34,721 nucleotides of DNA, taken from an uncultured Christensenella sp. GTDB lineage: Bacteria > Bacillota > Clostridia > Christensenellales > Borkfalkiaceae. The notes under the pieces were generated by a model. That model was not told where the DNA came from. It searched no databases and saw only the letters and a list, made by a program, of their open reading frames with translations. The translations under genes and the position numbers were made by a program. The DNA lies in the NCBI GenBank assembly GCA_910579585.1, contig CAJTVA010000012.1:1-34721 (forward strand), read 5' to 3'. Shown piece after piece: positions 1 through 11,829 of the stretch (the stretch's first letter is position 1; each line of letters opens with the position of its first letter).

Positions 1-55
1 CAACCGCGGCGGAAACGGCTATTATAATTATGTACTTTGTGGTTTTGGGTTTCAT
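1..55 (-). CDS. N-terminal fragment of an unknown membrane or secreted protein
   Basis: Eighteen codons are visible before the window ends. The peptide begins MKPKTTKYIIIIAVSAAV: a basic N-terminus followed by a hydrophobic stretch, as in a signal peptide or a first membrane segment. The ATG (bases 55-53) lies one base after the ispDF stop codon, and GAGG sits about six bases upstream inside the end of ispDF, so the gene is probably translated as the third gene of the rqcP-ispDF unit. Too little is present to assign a family. Confidence 0.6.
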   Translation of the reverse strand, partial: MKPKTTKYIIIIAVSAAV

Positions 56-56
56 T

Positions 57-1193
57 TCACGCCTCGTACAAAGTCGCCACCGCGTACACGCAAATTCCGC
101 GCCCTTCGCCGACGAACCCTAGTCCCTCGGAAGTTCCCGCGGTAATCGAAATATTTCCCCTGTCCGCGCCCGTCAAGGAAGCCACCCGCGCGACCATATT
201 ATCTATATACGCTGAAATTCTGGGCTTTTCCGCCTGAACGGCTACGGAAACGTTTTTCACCCGCAAACCCTTTTTACCTATAATTTCAACGACTTGTGCA
301 AGAAGAAGCGCACTGTCTGCACCCTTAAAGGCAGGGTCATTATCGGGGAAGTAGTGCCCTATGTCTTTAAGCCCCGCCGCGGATAAAATCGCGTCCATAA
401 CCGCGTGCAGCGCCACGTCTCCGTCGCTGTGTGCAATAAGCCCCGTGTCGCACGGAATTTCCACGCCGCAGAGCTTAATAAAATTCTGTTTTTTTCCGAA
501 CGCGTGCACGTCCACGCCGAACCCCGTCAACCCGCTAACGGCGGCGGGGAGGGGAAGTTCCCTAATAAAATCGCTTTTGAAAGTAAGCTTAATATTGCTC
601 TCTTCGCCGTCGATAAGTCTCGCGGGCGCAATAAACTCGCAAAAAGCCGCGCTGTCGTCGGTGTAAACCCTGTCGCCGGCAAGCCCGTACGCTCGCCGTA
701 TATCCTCGGTATAGAACCCCTGCGGGGTCTGAACCCGGAACGTCTCGCTTCGGTCGAGCCTGTCTGTCACAAGCCCCAACTGCGCAATCACCGCCGTGTC
801 TGTGAGCTTCACCGCACATACCGCGCTGGAAAACTTTTTCACGCCGTCGATACAGCTTAAAATCAGCCCGCGCGAAACGAACGGGCGCGCCCCGTCGTGA
901 ATTAACACAATCTCGCCCGAAACCGCCGCAAGCGCACGCTTTACGCTCTCGGTGCGCGTCTGGCCGCCCTTTACGACGGAGTACTTGAAAGGCGCGCAAA
1001 GCGCGGAAATTTCCTCAAAGTCCTCTTCGGACGCGGCAACTACAACCTCGTCAATCTCGGGAATATCGAATTTTTTCAGCGTATGCCAAATCGCAGGCGC
1101 GCCGTAAATGGGCGCAAGCAGTTTGTTTTTAGAAAATCCCGCACGTTCGCCCTTACCCGCCGCACAGATTATCGCACTGACCTTATCTTTCAT
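57..1193 (-). CDS. ispDF: Bifunctional IspD/IspF (MEP-pathway cytidylyltransferase and cyclodiphosphate synthase)
   Basis: This is a fusion of two enzymes of the non-mevalonate isoprenoid pathway. IspD joins CTP to methylerythritol phosphate, and IspF cyclises the later intermediate to MEcPP. Residues 1 to about 215 are the IspD part: a nucleotide-binding AAGKGER at 11-17, HDGARPF at 99-105, and the VQTPQGF and TDD segments. Residues from about 221 on are the IspF part, with the expected metal ligands D228, H230 and H263, the HSDGDVALHAVMDAI block, and a C-terminal TSEGLGFVGEGRG. At 378 residues it matches known fused forms. The start overlaps the end of rqcP by 11 bases and has GAGG 6-7 bases upstream, so translation is probably coupled. 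Both catalytic halves look intact. Fused IspDF is best known from alpha- and epsilon-proteobacteria. Confidence 0.95.
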   Translation of the reverse strand: MKDKVSAIICAAGKGERAGFSKNKLLAPIYGAPAIWHTLKKFDIPEIDEVVVAASEEDFEEISALCAPFKYSVVKGGQTRTESVKRALAAVSGEIVLIHDGARPFVSRGLILSCIDGVKKFSSAVCAVKLTDTAVIAQLGLVTDRLDRSETFRVQTPQGFYTEDIRRAYGLAGDRVYTDDSAAFCEFIAPARLIDGEESNIKLTFKSDFIRELPLPAAVSGLTGFGVDVHAFGKKQNFIKLCGVEIPCDTGLIAHSDGDVALHAVMDAILSAAGLKDIGHYFPDNDPAFKGADSALLLAQVVEIIGKKGLRVKNVSVAVQAEKPRISAYIDNMVARVASLTGADRGNISITAGTSEGLGFVGEGRGICVYAVATLYEA

Positions 1194-1443
1194 CGCCGTC
1201 CTCGCTTATTATTTCGTAAAGGGAGGAAGCCTCGTCCTTTTTAACGGTCTCCTTAATATCCAGAATACGGAACTTCACCGCTCCGCCCGTAAATTTCAGC
1301 TCTACGACGTCGCCGATTTTAACGGGTCGCGCAGGTTTTACTTCCTTGCCGTTCACAATCACCTTGCCCTTGTCGCAAGCCTGTTGCGCAAGGGTGCGGC
1401 GCTTTAAAATTCTGGATACTTTTAAAAATTTATCAATTCTCAT
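1183..1443 (-). CDS. rqcP: S4-domain RNA-binding protein, RqcP (YabO) family
   Basis: An 86-residue protein made almost entirely of one S4 domain: MRIDKFLKVSRILKRRTLAQ at the N-terminus, then the KGKVIVNGKEVKPA loop and a GDVVEL strand. In Bacillus this family (YabO/RqcP) works with RqcH on stalled 50S subunits to add C-terminal alanine tails. The E. coli relative is Hsp15. Family assignment comes from sequence pattern and size; the function is by analogy. The start matches the family N-terminus, but I see no Shine-Dalgarno site upstream of the ATG. The gene is divergent from rpoB and is followed by ispDF with an 11-base overlap. Confidence 0.85.
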   Translation of the reverse strand: MRIDKFLKVSRILKRRTLAQQACDKGKVIVNGKEVKPARPVKIGDVVELKFTGGAVKFRILDIKETVKKDEASSLYEIISEDGDER

Positions 1444-1452
1444 AATTTTAAG

Positions 1453-1481
1453 TTGACAACCTTGAAAGTAAGTTGTACAAT
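1453..1481 (+). promoter_or_regulatory. Sigma-A type promoter for rpoB-rpoC
   Basis: A perfect -35 TTGACA (1453-1458) is followed by a 17-base spacer and the -10 TACAAT (1476-1481). Transcription would start near 1488. The -35 sits in the near-palindrome GTTGACAAC and the -10 overlaps the palindrome TTGTACAA, so a repressor or the divergent rqcP promoter might share this site. That last point is inference. Confidence 0.8.
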
Positions 1482-1487
1482 AATAAA

Positions 1488-1732
1488 CTGAACTAAAATG
1501 CAGTTTTTGCGCGAATTTATCAAAATTAACGAAAATTTCCGCAAAAATTCGGCGTTTTTCGCCCTGTTTTCAAGCAAATTTCTTATACATTATATATTAA
1601 ATACTTAGAAAAGTAAAGGGCAAATCAAAATTTTTTGTAACATTTCGATTGTTTGCGGTGAAAAGATATAAACGCAAAATCGCCTGTATGTGAAAATTAA
1701 GTCGGCTGAAAAGCCCAAAAGGAGTTCTTTTA
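1488..1732 (+). promoter_or_regulatory. Long AT-rich 5' leader of rpoB
   Basis: If transcription starts near 1488 the untranslated leader is about 245 bases. It contains a short GGCG-T5-CGCC hairpin (1551-1563) followed by CTGTTTT, and a looser inverted repeat of GCGAATTT with AAATTCG upstream of it. I recognise no known riboswitch or ribosomal-protein autoregulatory element. A good ribosome site (AAAGGAG, 1718-1724) lies eight bases before the rpoB ATG. The minus strand of this region must also hold the rqcP promoter, which I could not identify. Confidence 0.45.
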
Positions 1733-4700
1733 ATGAATTTACCGATTCACAAGTATGGCAAAACCGAAAGGAGAAAGTTCGGTAAAATAAACGAAGTTAT
1801 AGACATTCCCGACCTTGTAGAAATACAAAGGTCAAGCTATGACGCGTTTATGAACGAGGGTATCGCGGAGGTGTTCGAGGACTTTATGCCCATCACCGAC
1901 TACTCCGACCATTACGAGCTGTATTTCCTCGAGCATTGGTTTGACGAGAAGCCCAAGTACGATGAAAAAGAGTGCCGCAACCGCGACGCAACTTATGCGC
2001 TTCCTATGCACGTCAAGGTCAGGCTCGTCAACAAGGTCAAGGACGAGGTCATCGACCAACCCGTGTTTATGGGCGAGTTCCCGCTTATGACGGAAAGCGG
2101 CTCGTTCATCATCAACGGTGCAGAGCGCGTAATCGTCTCCCAGCTCGTTCGCTCGCCCGGCTCTTACAACGCTTCCACGCGCGATAAGACCGGTAAGGAA
2201 ATTTTCGGTACTACGGTTATCCCCAACCGCGGCGCTTGGCTCGAATTCGAGCAGGACGCACAGGGCGTTTTGTGGGTTCACGTCGACAGAAAGAGAAAGC
2301 TTTGCGCAACAGTATTGCTCCGTGCCCTCGGCTTCGGCTCGGACAGGGCGCTTCTCGACTTGTTCGCAAACGATAAAATGATTGAAAACACCATCGCAAA
2401 GGATACTACAAAGTCCGAAAGCGACGGTCTTATCGAGCTGTACAGAAGGCTTCGCCCCGGCGAAGTTCCCACCGAAGCGTCGGTTCGTCAGCACCTTAAC
2501 AACCTGTTCTTCGACCCTCGCCGTTACGACGTCGTCAAAGTCGGCAGATACAAGTTCAATAAAAAGCTCAACCTTTCGTACAGGCTTATCGGTTGCAAAC
2601 TTGCCGAGGACGTCATAAGCCCCGAAACCGGTGAAATTTTAGGCCACGCAGGCGAAACCGTATCCGAAGCTAAGGCTATCGAGATGCAGGACAGCGGCGT
2701 GAACGAAGTTTTCGTTCTCGTTTCCGACCCCGCACAGGGCGAAATCAAACACAAAATAATCGCAAACAACACCGTAAACTTCTCTTCCGTGTCGGACAAG
2801 GGTCATAAGTTATACGGGCTTTTGCCTACAATCTATTACCCCAACTTCAAGTTTATGCAGAAAATCGCCGCAGAGTGCGAGGGCGCTAAAATCGAAGAAA
2901 TCGCGGAAAAATTCCGCGACGAGATAAACGCGATTTACTACACGGCGGAAACCCCCGAATCCGCGGACGAAAAGCCCGAGGACAAGAAGAACAGGGAAAA
3001 GCGCCGCGAACTTCGTATCAAGTTCGTCGCAGGCTGCAAGAAGTTCAACGAACTCTTCACCGACCCCAACCTTACCGAAATAAGCGCGGAGGACAAGAAG
3101 ACTATAAAGCCCGTCGTCGAAAAGCTCAACCACAAACACATCACGGTTGACGACATCGTCGCGGCAATCTCCTCTAATATCGACTTGCAGTACGGTATCG
3201 GCACAATCGACAATATCGACCACCTCGGCAACCGCCGCGTGCGTTCGGTCGGCGAGCTTTTGCAGAACCAGTTAAGAATAGGTATCGCAAGGCTCGAAAA
3301 ACTCATTAAAGAGCGTATGGCAACGCAGGACGCAATGGAAGTAACCCCGTCGGGGCTTGTCAACGTCCGTCCCGTCACCGCGGTCATTCGCGAGTTCTTC
3401 GGTTCGTCACAGCTCTCGCAGTTTATGGACCAGACTAACCCCGCCGCCGAACTTACCCACAAGCGTAAGCTTTCCGCGCTCGGCCCCGGCGGTCTTAACC
3501 GCGACAGAGCTACTTTCGAAGTCCGCGACGTTCACCACTCGCACTACGGCAGACTCTGCCCCATAGAAACCCCCGAAGGTCAGAACATAGGTCTTATTTC
3601 TTCGCTTGCAACTTTCTCTAAGGTCAACGAGTACGGCTTCATTATGAGTCCTTACAGAAAGGTAGAGCATACCTACGACGCCGACGGCAAAGTTACCGAC
3701 ACTTTCGTCACCGACCACGTCGATTACCTCACCGCAGACGAAGAGGACAGATACATCGTCGCACAGGCGAACGAACCTTTGGACGAAACAAGCCGCTTTG
3801 TAAACACCCATATCGGTTGCCGTCACCGCGACTTAATTACGCAGTACACACCCGACAAGATGGACTATATGGACGTATCGCCCAAACAGCTCGTCTCGGT
3901 TGCGACCGCGCTTATTCCTTTCCTTGAAAACGACGATACCAACCGTGCGCTTATGGGCTCGAATATGCAACGTCAGGCAGTTCCCCTTATGAAGACCGAA
4001 AGCGCAATCGTCGCAACGGGTATCGAGGGCGCAATCGCCCGTGACAGCGGCGTTATGGTTCGCGCAAAGAACGCAGGCGTAGCCGTCGGCGTTTCGTCGG
4101 ACTGCATCAAAATTCAGGAAGATAACGGACTTATCACCGAATATCCCTTAAAGAAATTCGCGCGTTCCAACCAGGGCACCTGCTTAAACCAGCGCCCCAT
4201 TATCAACACGGGCGACAGAATCGAAGCAGGTGAAATTATCGCCGACGGTCCCGCGACCAACAATGGCGAGCTCGCCCTCGGTAAAAACATTCTCATCGGC
4301 TATATGGAATGGGAAGGTTACAACTACGAGGACGCGATTCTCATTTCCGAAAAACTCGTTCAGGACGACGTGTTCACTTCAATTCATATCGAAGAACACG
4401 AAACCGAAGCAAGAGATACTAAGCTCGGCGCGGAAGAGATTACAAGGGATATCCCCAACGTCTCCGAGGACGCGCTTAAAGATTTGGACGCAGACGGTAT
4501 TATCCGCGTCGGCGCGGAAGTTCAGCCCGGCGACATTCTCGTCGGTAAAGTAACCCCTAAGGGCGAAACCGAACTCACGCCCGAAGAAAGGCTTCTCCGC
4601 GCAATCTTCGGCGAAAAATCTAGAGAGGTCAGGGATACTTCCCTGAAAGTTCCCCACGGCGAGGGCGGTATAGTCGTAGACGTTAAGATATTCACCCGTG

Positions 4701-5770
4701 AAAACAAGGACGAGCTTTCCCCCGGCGTATCCAAACTCGTGCGCGTATATATCGCGCAAAAGCGTAAAATTCAGGTCGGCGACAAGATGGCGGGCCGCCA
4801 CGGTAACAAGGGCGTCATCTCGCGCGTCCTTCCGCAGGCGGATATGCCTTTCCTTGCGGACGGCACCCCGCTTCAAATTGTGTTGAACCCCCTCGGCGTT
4901 CCCTCGCGTATGAACATCGGGCAGGTTCTCGAAGTGCACTTGGGTCTTGTCTGCAAACAACTCGGCTGGAAAATCGCAACCCCCGTATTCGACGGCGCGA
5001 CCGAGCAGGATATAAAGAAACTGTTCCAGGAGAACAACATTGTAAACCCCGAAGGCAAGGTAGACGGTAAAATTCAGGTATACGACGGCAGAACTGGTGA
5101 GCCTTTCGAAAACAGGGTCACGGTCGGCGTACAGTATATGATAAAACTTATCCACCTCGTCGACGATAAGATTCACGCTCGTTCTATAGGTCCTTACAGC
5201 CTCGTCACGCAGCAGCCCCTCGGCGGTAAAGCGCAGTTCGGCGGCCAGCGTTTCGGCGAAATGGAAGTCTGGGCGCTCGAAGCCTACGGCGCGGCGCACA
5301 TCTTGCAGGAAATTTTAACCGTCAAGTCGGACGATATCGTCGGACGTGTCAAAACCTACGAAAGTATCGTAAAAGGCAACAACATTTCCGAGCCCGGTAT
5401 CCCCGAAGCATTCAAAGTCCTCTTGAAAGAATTGCAGTCGCTTGCCCTCGACGTTAAGGTACTAACCGAAAGCGGCGAAGAGCTTATAATTCGCGAGCTC
5501 GACGACGAAGACGACGTTATCCCCACCGCAAGGGCGCGCGAAGCACAGGAGATGGAGGACAGTATCCCCGAAACCGAATACGACATTATCGATGGCGGCG
5601 AGGTAGAGGAAGACCTCGACGAACCCATCTCGATATTCGACAACGACGAAGACGACTTCACAAGTAAAGAACTCTTCGGCGGCGACGATTTGGACGATTT
5701 CGGCGACGATGATGACCTCGGCGACAAGTTCACCCTCTTTGACGAGGACGACGACAAGGACGAGGAGTAA
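1733..5770 (+). CDS. rpoB: RNA polymerase beta subunit
   Basis: The beta subunit forms half of the catalytic cleft of RNA polymerase. The 1345-residue protein contains the rifampicin-pocket segment GSSQLSQFMDQTNPAAELTH followed by KRKLSALGPGG. The numbering is exactly 50 above E. coli: D566, H576 and S581 correspond to D516, H526 and S531. It also has the RDVHHSHYGRLCPIETPEG block, the GDKMAGRHGNKG motif and the C-terminal SLVTQQPLGGKAQFGGQRFGEMEVWALEAYGA region. It is longer than B. subtilis RpoB (1193 residues). An extra Lys/Glu-rich segment around residues 400-460 precedes the DIDHLGNRRVRSVGELLQNQ block, and the C-terminal ~90 residues are strongly acidic. Position 579, E. coli R529, is lysine. 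The start is set by AAAGGAG eight bases upstream. It is co-transcribed with rpoC 12 bases downstream. Confidence 0.99.
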   Translation: MNLPIHKYGKTERRKFGKINEVIDIPDLVEIQRSSYDAFMNEGIAEVFEDFMPITDYSDHYELYFLEHWFDEKPKYDEKECRNRDATYALPMHVKVRLVNKVKDEVIDQPVFMGEFPLMTESGSFIINGAERVIVSQLVRSPGSYNASTRDKTGKEIFGTTVIPNRGAWLEFEQDAQGVLWVHVDRKRKLCATVLLRALGFGSDRALLDLFANDKMIENTIAKDTTKSESDGLIELYRRLRPGEVPTEASVRQHLNNLFFDPRRYDVVKVGRYKFNKKLNLSYRLIGCKLAEDVISPETGEILGHAGETVSEAKAIEMQDSGVNEVFVLVSDPAQGEIKHKIIANNTVNFSSVSDKGHKLYGLLPTIYYPNFKFMQKIAAECEGAKIEEIAEKFRDEINAIYYTAETPESADEKPEDKKNREKRRELRIKFVAGCKKFNELFTDPNLTEISAEDKKTIKPVVEKLNHKHITVDDIVAAISSNIDLQYGIGTIDNIDHLGNRRVRSVGELLQNQLRIGIARLEKLIKERMATQDAMEVTPSGLVNVRPVTAVIREFFGSSQLSQFMDQTNPAAELTHKRKLSALGPGGLNRDRATFEVRDVHHSHYGRLCPIETPEGQNIGLISSLATFSKVNEYGFIMSPYRKVEHTYDADGKVTDTFVTDHVDYLTADEEDRYIVAQANEPLDETSRFVNTHIGCRHRDLITQYTPDKMDYMDVSPKQLVSVATALIPFLENDDTNRALMGSNMQRQAVPLMKTESAIVATGIEGAIARDSGVMVRAKNAGVAVGVSSDCIKIQEDNGLITEYPLKKFARSNQGTCLNQRPIINTGDRIEAGEIIADGPATNNGELALGKNILIGYMEWEGYNYEDAILISEKLVQDDVFTSIHIEEHETEARDTKLGAEEITRDIPNVSEDALKDLDADGIIRVGAEVQPGDILVGKVTPKGETELTPEERLLRAIFGEKSREVRDTSLKVPHGEGGIVVDVKIFTRENKDELSPGVSKLVRVYIAQKRKIQVGDKMAGRHGNKGVISRVLPQADMPFLADGTPLQIVLNPLGVPSRMNIGQVLEVHLGLVCKQLGWKIATPVFDGATEQDIKKLFQENNIVNPEGKVDGKIQVYDGRTGEPFENRVTVGVQYMIKLIHLVDDKIHARSIGPYSLVTQQPLGGKAQFGGQRFGEMEVWALEAYGAAHILQEILTVKSDDIVGRVKTYESIVKGNNISEPGIPEAFKVLLKELQSLALDVKVLTESGEELIIRELDDEDDVIPTARAREAQEMEDSIPETEYDIIDGGEVEEDLDEPISIFDNDEDDFTSKELFGGDDLDDFGDDDDLGDKFTLFDEDDDKDEE

Positions 5771-5782
5771 GGGAGGTCAAAA

Positions 5783-9460
<3,678 letters not shown>

Positions 9461-9469
9461 CTATAAAAC

Positions 9470-9502
9470 AAAAGCGGCGGAGCTAAAAGCTCCGCCGCTT
9501 TT
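9470..9502. terminator. Bidirectional intrinsic terminator between rpoC and popT
   Basis: A perfect 15-bp stem (9470-9484 with 9488-9502) closes a 3-base loop. The plus strand ends in TTTTCTGTTT and the minus strand in TTTTGTTTTAT, so the hairpin can end both the rpoBC transcript and the convergent five-gene transcript. Confidence 0.93.
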
Positions 9503-9582
9503 CTGTTTAAATAACGTCTAATTTACTGAAAGTGTACATTATAACGACGTTCACCGCGCATATGTTTCACCGCCGATATGCG

Positions 9583-10482
9583 CTACTTTTCATCGGTATC
9601 CCCCGACATATGTGCCGATTTCGACTTGCGGCTCTCCGCATATGCGGTCAGCGCAAAACTTGCAATCACGCCGGCAAGGCACAAAATTGCGCCAATCGCT
9701 ATATGAACTCCGTCAACGGTGGCGGAGGTAAATTCTTCCGTTAAAAATATCGCGGGAACAGACCCGAACACAAACCCGAGTATCGCCCAGCCCGTGCCGC
9801 GCGGGAACTTCTTCAATAAAAATTTCATCAGTTTCGCAATAGTGAAGAAGCCTACTACAAGCCCGACCGCAAACAGCGCCAGCACCAAAAGCGAGTGCCC
9901 GAAGCTCGTCAAAAGCGCGGACACGGTTTCTAAAATAGGCTGATAGTACCCGAAAACCAGAAGAAGCAGCGACCCGCTCACCCCGGGCACAACCAGCGCA
10001 CAGGACGCCACCGCACCGATTAAAATCAGCACGAAGTACCCCCAAACAGGCATATCCGCACCGAGATTCGCCTGCCCGAGCGCGGGGATAAAACAAATTC
10101 CCACCACGAACGCAAACGGCAGAACTACGGCGATAATATCCGTCCACTTAAACCCGTTTTTGTAAGTGTCCTTAAAAAGCTTGGGGCAAGAGCCTATCAT
10201 AAGCCCCGCAAACAGCAAAATCGTGGGCATAGGCGCGTATTCTATAGCGTATTTCAGCGGAAAGTACATAGCCGCAATACCGACCAATGCGCCTGCAATT
10301 ATCGGCAAAAGGAAGAAGAAGCTGTTTTTAAAGTCCCGCCGTAAATCGCTTATCGCACAGATAAGCTTGTCGTAAACGTTAAAAAGCACGGCAATCGTAC
10401 CCCCGCTTACGCCGGGGATAATCATAGCAACGCCCAGCGCCGCACCCATTCCGAAGTTTTTAAAAAACTCTTTAACTTTCAT
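9583..10482 (-). CDS. popT: DUF368 membrane protein, probable undecaprenyl-phosphate translocase (PopT-like)
   Basis: A 299-residue polytopic membrane protein with the two inverted half-repeats typical of DUF368: PGVSGGT at residues 23-29 and PGVSGS at 166-171, each at the start of a hydrophobic hairpin. About eight membrane segments can be read off the sequence. DUF368 (PopT) and DedA (UptA) proteins were identified as transporters that recycle undecaprenyl phosphate across the membrane for wall synthesis. That role is known for the family and inferred here. It is the last gene of the minus-strand unit, 28 bases after the DUF3592 gene. I see no Shine-Dalgarno site; a TAAAAT lies six bases upstream of the ATG, so it may also have a weak leaderless transcript of its own. 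Confidence 0.85.
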   Translation of the reverse strand: MKVKEFFKNFGMGAALGVAMIIPGVSGGTIAVLFNVYDKLICAISDLRRDFKNSFFFLLPIIAGALVGIAAMYFPLKYAIEYAPMPTILLFAGLMIGSCPKLFKDTYKNGFKWTDIIAVVLPFAFVVGICFIPALGQANLGADMPVWGYFVLILIGAVASCALVVPGVSGSLLLLVFGYYQPILETVSALLTSFGHSLLVLALFAVGLVVGFFTIAKLMKFLLKKFPRGTGWAILGFVFGSVPAIFLTEEFTSATVDGVHIAIGAILCLAGVIASFALTAYAESRKSKSAHMSGDTDEK

Positions 10483-10510
10483 AAGAATATTTTACGTTTC
10501 AAAATTACGG

Positions 10511-10924
10511 TTAATTCAACTTTCCCGTTACTAATCCTATAGCCGACACGCCGCCAGCGCAAGTAAAAATCAACCCGAACGTCAATAAAGCTACGGGCGT
10601 AGCGCTGTCGCCCTTTACGGTCGCAGGGTCGTCGGGGTCGTATTTAACGGTAAACGTTTCGCCCTCGAACTTCGCCGAATTCGCGCTTTGCGCCGCCGTC
10701 TTTTTAACGTACCTTTCGCCGTCTACGAAGTATTCATAGGTGGAAACAGCCGTAAGCGTTCCGTCGTCCGAATATCCGACCTCTGCCGAAATCACGGTCG
10801 CCGTAGTCTTGCCGTAACGCGCGTCTTCGACAAAGAATTTAATCGCCTGACAGGTTAATATTACGCCCAGAATAAAAAATATCAGCGCTATTATAAGCGG
10901 AAATATGCGCCCCTTAATTTTCAT
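10511..10924 (-). CDS. DUF3592-like small membrane protein
   Basis: A 137-residue protein with a hydrophobic helix near each end (about residues 8-28 and 108-132) and a soluble beta-rich middle. The middle reads as a DUF3592 domain: a conversion segment starting TTATVISAEVGY, a YEYFVDGERY strand, and a VKYDPDDPATVK turn, which is the family hallmark. The biochemical role of the family is unknown. Its start overlaps the stop of the upstream gene by four bases (ATGA), so translation is coupled. Confidence 0.75.
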   Translation of the reverse strand: MKIKGRIFPLIIALIFFILGVILTCQAIKFFVEDARYGKTTATVISAEVGYSDDGTLTAVSTYEYFVDGERYVKKTAAQSANSAKFEGETFTVKYDPDDPATVKGDSATPVALLTFGLIFTCAGGVSAIGLVTGKLN

Positions 10925-11829
10925 ACCGCATACCCATTAACCTTTTTTACGATGTTTCTTACGCCGACGTAAAGGAAGTATCCGCCGAGCAGAAGCATTC
11001 CGTTGCAAGCGTATATTCCCGCGCCACCGACCAAAAGCCGCAAAAACGGATACCCCGTCATAAGCGCAACCGCGGTTTCCAAACAGACGGGCAACCCGAT
11101 AAAAATCACCCCCGCAGGGAAAGGCAGCAGGTAATTCAGGTTCAAATTAAGCTGATGCATACAAGCAAGCACGCCCAGCGCCGCGGCGAATATCCCGCCC
11201 CCGCACAGTATAACGTAAATCGGCGCCTGCCGTATTACTTCGGGGTGCAGAGAGTGGTAAAACACCGTCGTGCTGTAACCGTCCTCGAAACTTACTCCGT
11301 ACCAACCGATGGTGGAGGGGGCTTGAACGAATTTCCCGTTCAAATCGTAGAATTCGTAAAAAGGTTTCTCGTCGATAACCCTTAAAACCGCGTCGGTCTT
11401 AATAAAATAAGGCGCGTTCAGCTTTTCAAAGCCCCGCGCCGCGAAGTACCAGCAAGCCGCCGCCGCGCCCAAGCCGATAATCAGTACCGCAACAGCCGCA
11501 ATAACGTCGTTCTTTTTGGGCTTGATTTTTACTTTTTCGGCTTTTTTGTCGGGCGCAGTCGCTTTTTTATATTCGTCGTCCATTGCTCGGGCGGTCTCGT
11601 ATCTCTGCATTTTCCGCATAAATACCGCCCATTTCCCGAAAAAGGAAAATCCGATAATCGCGCAGAACACCCCGCCTAAAACCAAGGTCACGAACCCGTC
11701 GGTAATTCCGTCCTTGCCCCGCGCAAACTGGAATATACAAGAAATTACGGCGTAAACGCCGGAAATTATCAAAAGTATAATACCGAAAGTTTTAGCGTTT
11801 CTTTCTTTTACGTTAGCTTCATCCTGCAT
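10921..11829 (-). CDS. Unrecognised multi-pass membrane protein
   Basis: I do not recognise this 302-residue protein. It starts with two hydrophobic segments (about 14-32 and 43-65), then a Lys-rich cytoplasmic-looking stretch (about 85-106), and another membrane helix (about 108-130). A soluble loop of about 70 residues follows, containing EKPFYEFYDLNGKFVQAP and ending FYHSLHPE, which resembles the soluble part of DUF3592-type proteins. Three further hydrophobic segments follow. The ATG follows the EFR1 stop directly (TAG-ATG), and its own stop overlaps the DUF3592 start by four bases, so it belongs firmly to this operon. It may form a complex with the neighbouring small membrane protein; this is a guess from position. 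Confidence 0.7.
   Translation of the reverse strand: MQDEANVKERNAKTFGIILLIISGVYAVISCIFQFARGKDGITDGFVTLVLGGVFCAIIGFSFFGKWAVFMRKMQRYETARAMDDEYKKATAPDKKAEKVKIKPKKNDVIAAVAVLIIGLGAAAACWYFAARGFEKLNAPYFIKTDAVLRVIDEKPFYEFYDLNGKFVQAPSTIGWYGVSFEDGYSTTVFYHSLHPEVIRQAPIYVILCGGGIFAAALGVLACMHQLNLNLNYLLPFPAGVIFIGLPVCLETAVALMTGYPFLRLLVGGAGIYACNGMLLLGGYFLYVGVRNIVKKVNGYAV

Noticed and set aside
1635..1672. Second rpoB promoter near TTGTAA and TATAAA
   Set aside because: The spacing is about 26 bases, too long for a sigma-A promoter.
4379..5299. 306-codon minus-strand frame inside rpoB
   Set aside because: It is long only because of codon bias in rpoB, which is fully conserved through this region.
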